In this document: piece by piece, positions 61,701 through 64,000 of the stretch
Position numbering within the stretch: position 1 is the first letter of the stretch
Layout of the letters: each line of letters opens with the position of its first letter
From: Symbiodinium kawagutii
Taxonomy: Eukaryota > Sar > Dinophyceae > Suessiales > Symbiodiniaceae
Direction: 5' to 3'
DNA: 64,000 nucleotides
Assembly: GCA_009767595.1 (NCBI GenBank)
Contig: VSDK01015401.1
Span: 38,255 to 102,254 of the forward strand
Notes under the pieces: generated by a model
Told to the model about the DNA's origin: nothing
What the model saw: only the letters and a program-made list of their open reading frames with translations
The model's database searches: none
Made by a program: the position numbers and the translations under genes

Positions 61701-61816
61701 AACGTATACAACCTTTGCCTTTCATCCATGACCCATTGGTATATCCCCTGCTGATGCTTCATGGGTGGATCAACCATTGGTATACGCTGCCATGGCTATG
61801 AACAGCTGGATGCTTA

Positions 61817-61991
61817 GCGGGTACCACCATGGCCATGGCCAACGCCCCGACGATTCCAAGGCCGGACGATTCGATCCGCCACAGCTTGCTGCCAGTGCTG
61901 CCTGCAGAGCAGGCGGAGACATTGGGAGTGGGACCTTGGGAAGCACCCACGGATGATGACTGGGAGATCCATGATGTTCATAGCAACAATG
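61817..61991 (+). CDS. Candidate exon with possible start codon
   Basis: After 'gatgcttag' the frame enters as GTT and reads MAMANAPTIPRPDDSIRHSL, LPVLPAEQAETLGVGPWEAP then TDDDWEIHDVHSNN, ending AATG|GTAATAG. The ATG at 61829 has ACC before it. Acidic, Pro-rich product. Good composition and both splice ends. Confidence 0.5.
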
Positions 61992-62340
61992 GTAATAGAT
62001 AGCAATAACAGTATAACTAGTTAATGGAATATATAATTGATGTTCATGAATAGCTGATGTTAATGATAAGTGACTAGTTTATTAATGAATATAGCTAGTT
62101 GATAATGGTAATTGATTCCCATCCATGATTAATGGATGATAATGTATATATAACATAACTTAACTAGTTGATGGCAATCAATGGTAGTAGAGGCTATAAA
62201 GCCGTGGTTATAACCATTATCAAAGGGGCTCAACATTAGAACCATGAGATTAGTAACCAGTGATTTTGGATTGCTTGAACTAATCCAGCAGTTACCAACA
62301 GCCATGAGAATAGTTGACAAAGAGAAGGGTTGATTTTTAG

Positions 62341-62395
62341 AACCAACAGTTTGGTAGATGCAGCCGCTAAGAAGGCACCGTGCCAGTTGCTCACC
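62341..62395 (+). CDS. Candidate 55-bp microexon
   Basis: Between TTGATTTTTAG and ACC|GTAAAT; frame NSLVDAAAKKAPCQLLT. Confidence 0.35.
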
Positions 62396-62760
62396 GTAAA
62401 TACATGGTGATTGACAATCACATATAGGGCTTATTCAGAGCTGGATCTCTGATTACTGAAATAGTTTGACAGCAATTAAGAAAAATGGCAATGCAGTTCT
62501 AAAACTCCAGGGAATCATGCAAGTGGGTAGAACGGTAGAACCATAACTACCAACAAGATTACTGCTTGATAGTTATGCCCAACTATTGATGCATCAAAAA
62601 ACAGTCAATACATGTGTGTATATATGTATATAATATCTATTTACATATATACACGTCATCAACCGCACTGTTGGGCAAATTAGCATCGCTGATACAAAAG
62701 AAAAACAAAAACAATCATCAGCAGTGCTCCTGGGGCATAACCTCAGCAGCAGGCACATAA

Positions 62761-62908
62761 GAATCCCTGAAAGGGGTGTTCATTGTGAAAATCAAGACCC
62801 GCACCACCGCTGGCATCATCACCAACAACAGGCAATGTAGCTTTGACCACACAACAGCGAATCATCAATTGAATCATTCTAGAAAGATCCAGCAGCCCTT
62901 GGTTTGCT
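62761..62908 (+). CDS. Low-confidence candidate exon
   Basis: Frame SLKGVFIVKIKTRTTAGIIT then NNRQCSFDHTTANHQLN to TGA. Confidence 0.3.
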
Positions 62909-63339
62909 GATCAATCATGCAATTACGAATTATCACGCTCTTATGAATACTCAGCAGTACAACTTGAATCCCCACAGCAATCAATCCCAGAAATGGTCGA
63001 CAGGAAACAGGGAAACCCCACCAATCACGGTTCAAAACCTGAGTTGTCCTGTGGATTTTCTCATCGCATCAGGAAACAACACCAGTCAATGGATCGCAAG
63101 TGAACAAACTAAGGGAGCTATCATGTTGCTCGCCGGGTTTTAGCTACTACATCCCCCGATGCTTTATTGAGTAGTTATCATTTGTTTCATAGTTCAGTCT
63201 ATCAGTCCATCAAAGTGTTACCAAGCCATTGGTCATTAGCCACCATCGCTGTTAAACTGGTATCAGCCATGATTGATCACCATCACCACCACCATCATCA
63301 CCATCATCAACCAACCAGAGTGGTGGATCAGTGTACAGC

Positions 63340-63518
63340 CGTTGATCTTCACGACCCAACTGCAATCCAATCCGCTGGGAACGTAGGGAGGACCCCCCCA
63401 TGGCCAGCGTAGAACCTGAGGCTGCAGAAGTGTTGCGTGGCAGAGCAAAAAGTTGCAGAGCACCGGGGGCTATTCTTGACCTATGGTCGAGGTCATGGCT
63501 GAACGCTGAGCCACCTTG
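63340..63518 (+). CDS. Candidate exon
   Basis: Frame NPIRWERREDPPMASVEPEA, AEVLRGRAKSCRAPGAILDL then WSRSWLNAEPP to TGA at about 63508. Two other frames are partly open. Confidence 0.35.
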
Positions 63519-63710
63519 AAGTATTGTACCAACTGTTGGGATGGGTGAGCAGATCCAGACCAGAGAATGGCATGCCTATGAAGACCTTTAAAGGGCGTGG
63601 TAGTGTAGATAGGCGAGCAACATCAACTATTGGCCATCAACCTTTTCTTGAGAATCATGTGGCTGTGTTTGTAGATATTATGATATTGTCATCCACCATC
63701 ATCCACCATA

Positions 63711-63893
63711 GTGATTCAAAACATGGATAGCAAGACCCAGCCGACTCAGACTGCCAATCCGCTTGTGAATCCAAAGCTGCCGAAAGCTTTGGGGGGCAAC
63801 GTTCACGGCACGCCTCAGACTTGCCCAGCTCTGAGCCAACTTTGCTGGTTTCCGTTTGGGGTTTGGCAGTTCGGTGGGATGAATGGCACATGA
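63711..63893 (+). CDS. Candidate exon or short ORF
   Basis: MDSKTQPTQTANPLVNPKLP, KALGGNVHGTPQTCPALSQL then CWFPFGVWQFGGMNG to TGA at 63891. Good composition; the minus strand is also open. Confidence 0.35.
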   Translation: MIQNMDSKTQPTQTANPLVNPKLPKALGGNVHGTPQTCPALSQLCWFPFGVWQFGGMNGT

Positions 63894-64000
63894 CATCCAG
63901 GCCTGGCCACTAAGTGGCGATCATCCTGGTGGTGATTGGCAAGGCGAGACACACAAGTCTAATTCATGGTGAACAATCTGAGAAAGTATGTTGCGATGGA

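Noticed and set aside
1-64000. rRNA, tRNA, telomeric repeat, bacterial-type operon
   Set aside because: None recognised on either strand by eye; a covariance-model search would be needed for small RNAs.

Overview
This is eukaryotic nuclear DNA, and it almost certainly comes from a dinoflagellate. The decisive clue is a full copy of the 21-nt dinoflagellate spliced-leader core (CCGTAGCC...GGCTCAAG) at 42296-42316, the mark left when a trans-spliced mRNA is copied back into the genome. Pentatricopeptide-repeat (PPR) coding, very short exons, GT-AG and GC-AG introns, all better-supported genes on the + strand, and intron space full of short inverted-repeat elements agree with this. I see no rRNA, tRNA, CRISPR array, operon or organellar gene.

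The best gene is a PPR protein on the + strand from about 43.95 to 60.12 kb. I can chain 18 microexons (36-193 nt) whose splice phases all agree and whose joined product shows repeated helix pairs of the type 'ACxxGxxWxxALxLL'. In two places the tryptophans sit exactly 35 residues apart across splice junctions. Such proteins normally bind organellar RNA. Just upstream are the spliced-leader relic and a 361-codon ORF (42397-43482), the longest in the window, whose C-terminal part resembles the finger region of an RNA-virus RNA-dependent RNA polymerase and which then stops abruptly.

The rest is intron and intergenic DNA with GC-richer islands that look like isolated exons: 0.07-21.3 kb, 24.7-26.3 kb (one credible two-exon pair), 27-39 kb (including PPR-like pieces near 38-39 kb) and 60.7-63.9 kb. 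These were called by eye from open frame, composition and splice-like ends. In the PPR gene several equally attractive ORFs proved to lie inside introns, so such calls deserve modest trust.

Four families of short elements (A to D, each about 90-130 bp, A and B with clear terminal inverted repeats) recur throughout and often abut exon ends, sometimes supplying the GT/GC or AG of the splice site, as introner elements do. Independently, + strand sequence after exons is often rich in TGGTTGAT-like words and sequence before exons in ATCAACCA-like words, so many introns have complementary ends and could fold into long hairpins. Other structure: a 55-bp minisatellite with a palindromic core (39.5-40.4 kb), an 87-bp triplication (35.1-35.4 kb), a 317-bp tandem duplication (16.9-17.5 kb), a 29-bp perfect hairpin (15.74-15.83 kb), long trinucleotide and AT microsatellites, and a pair of 175-bp inverted arms bracketing one PPR exon (50.8-52.0 kb).
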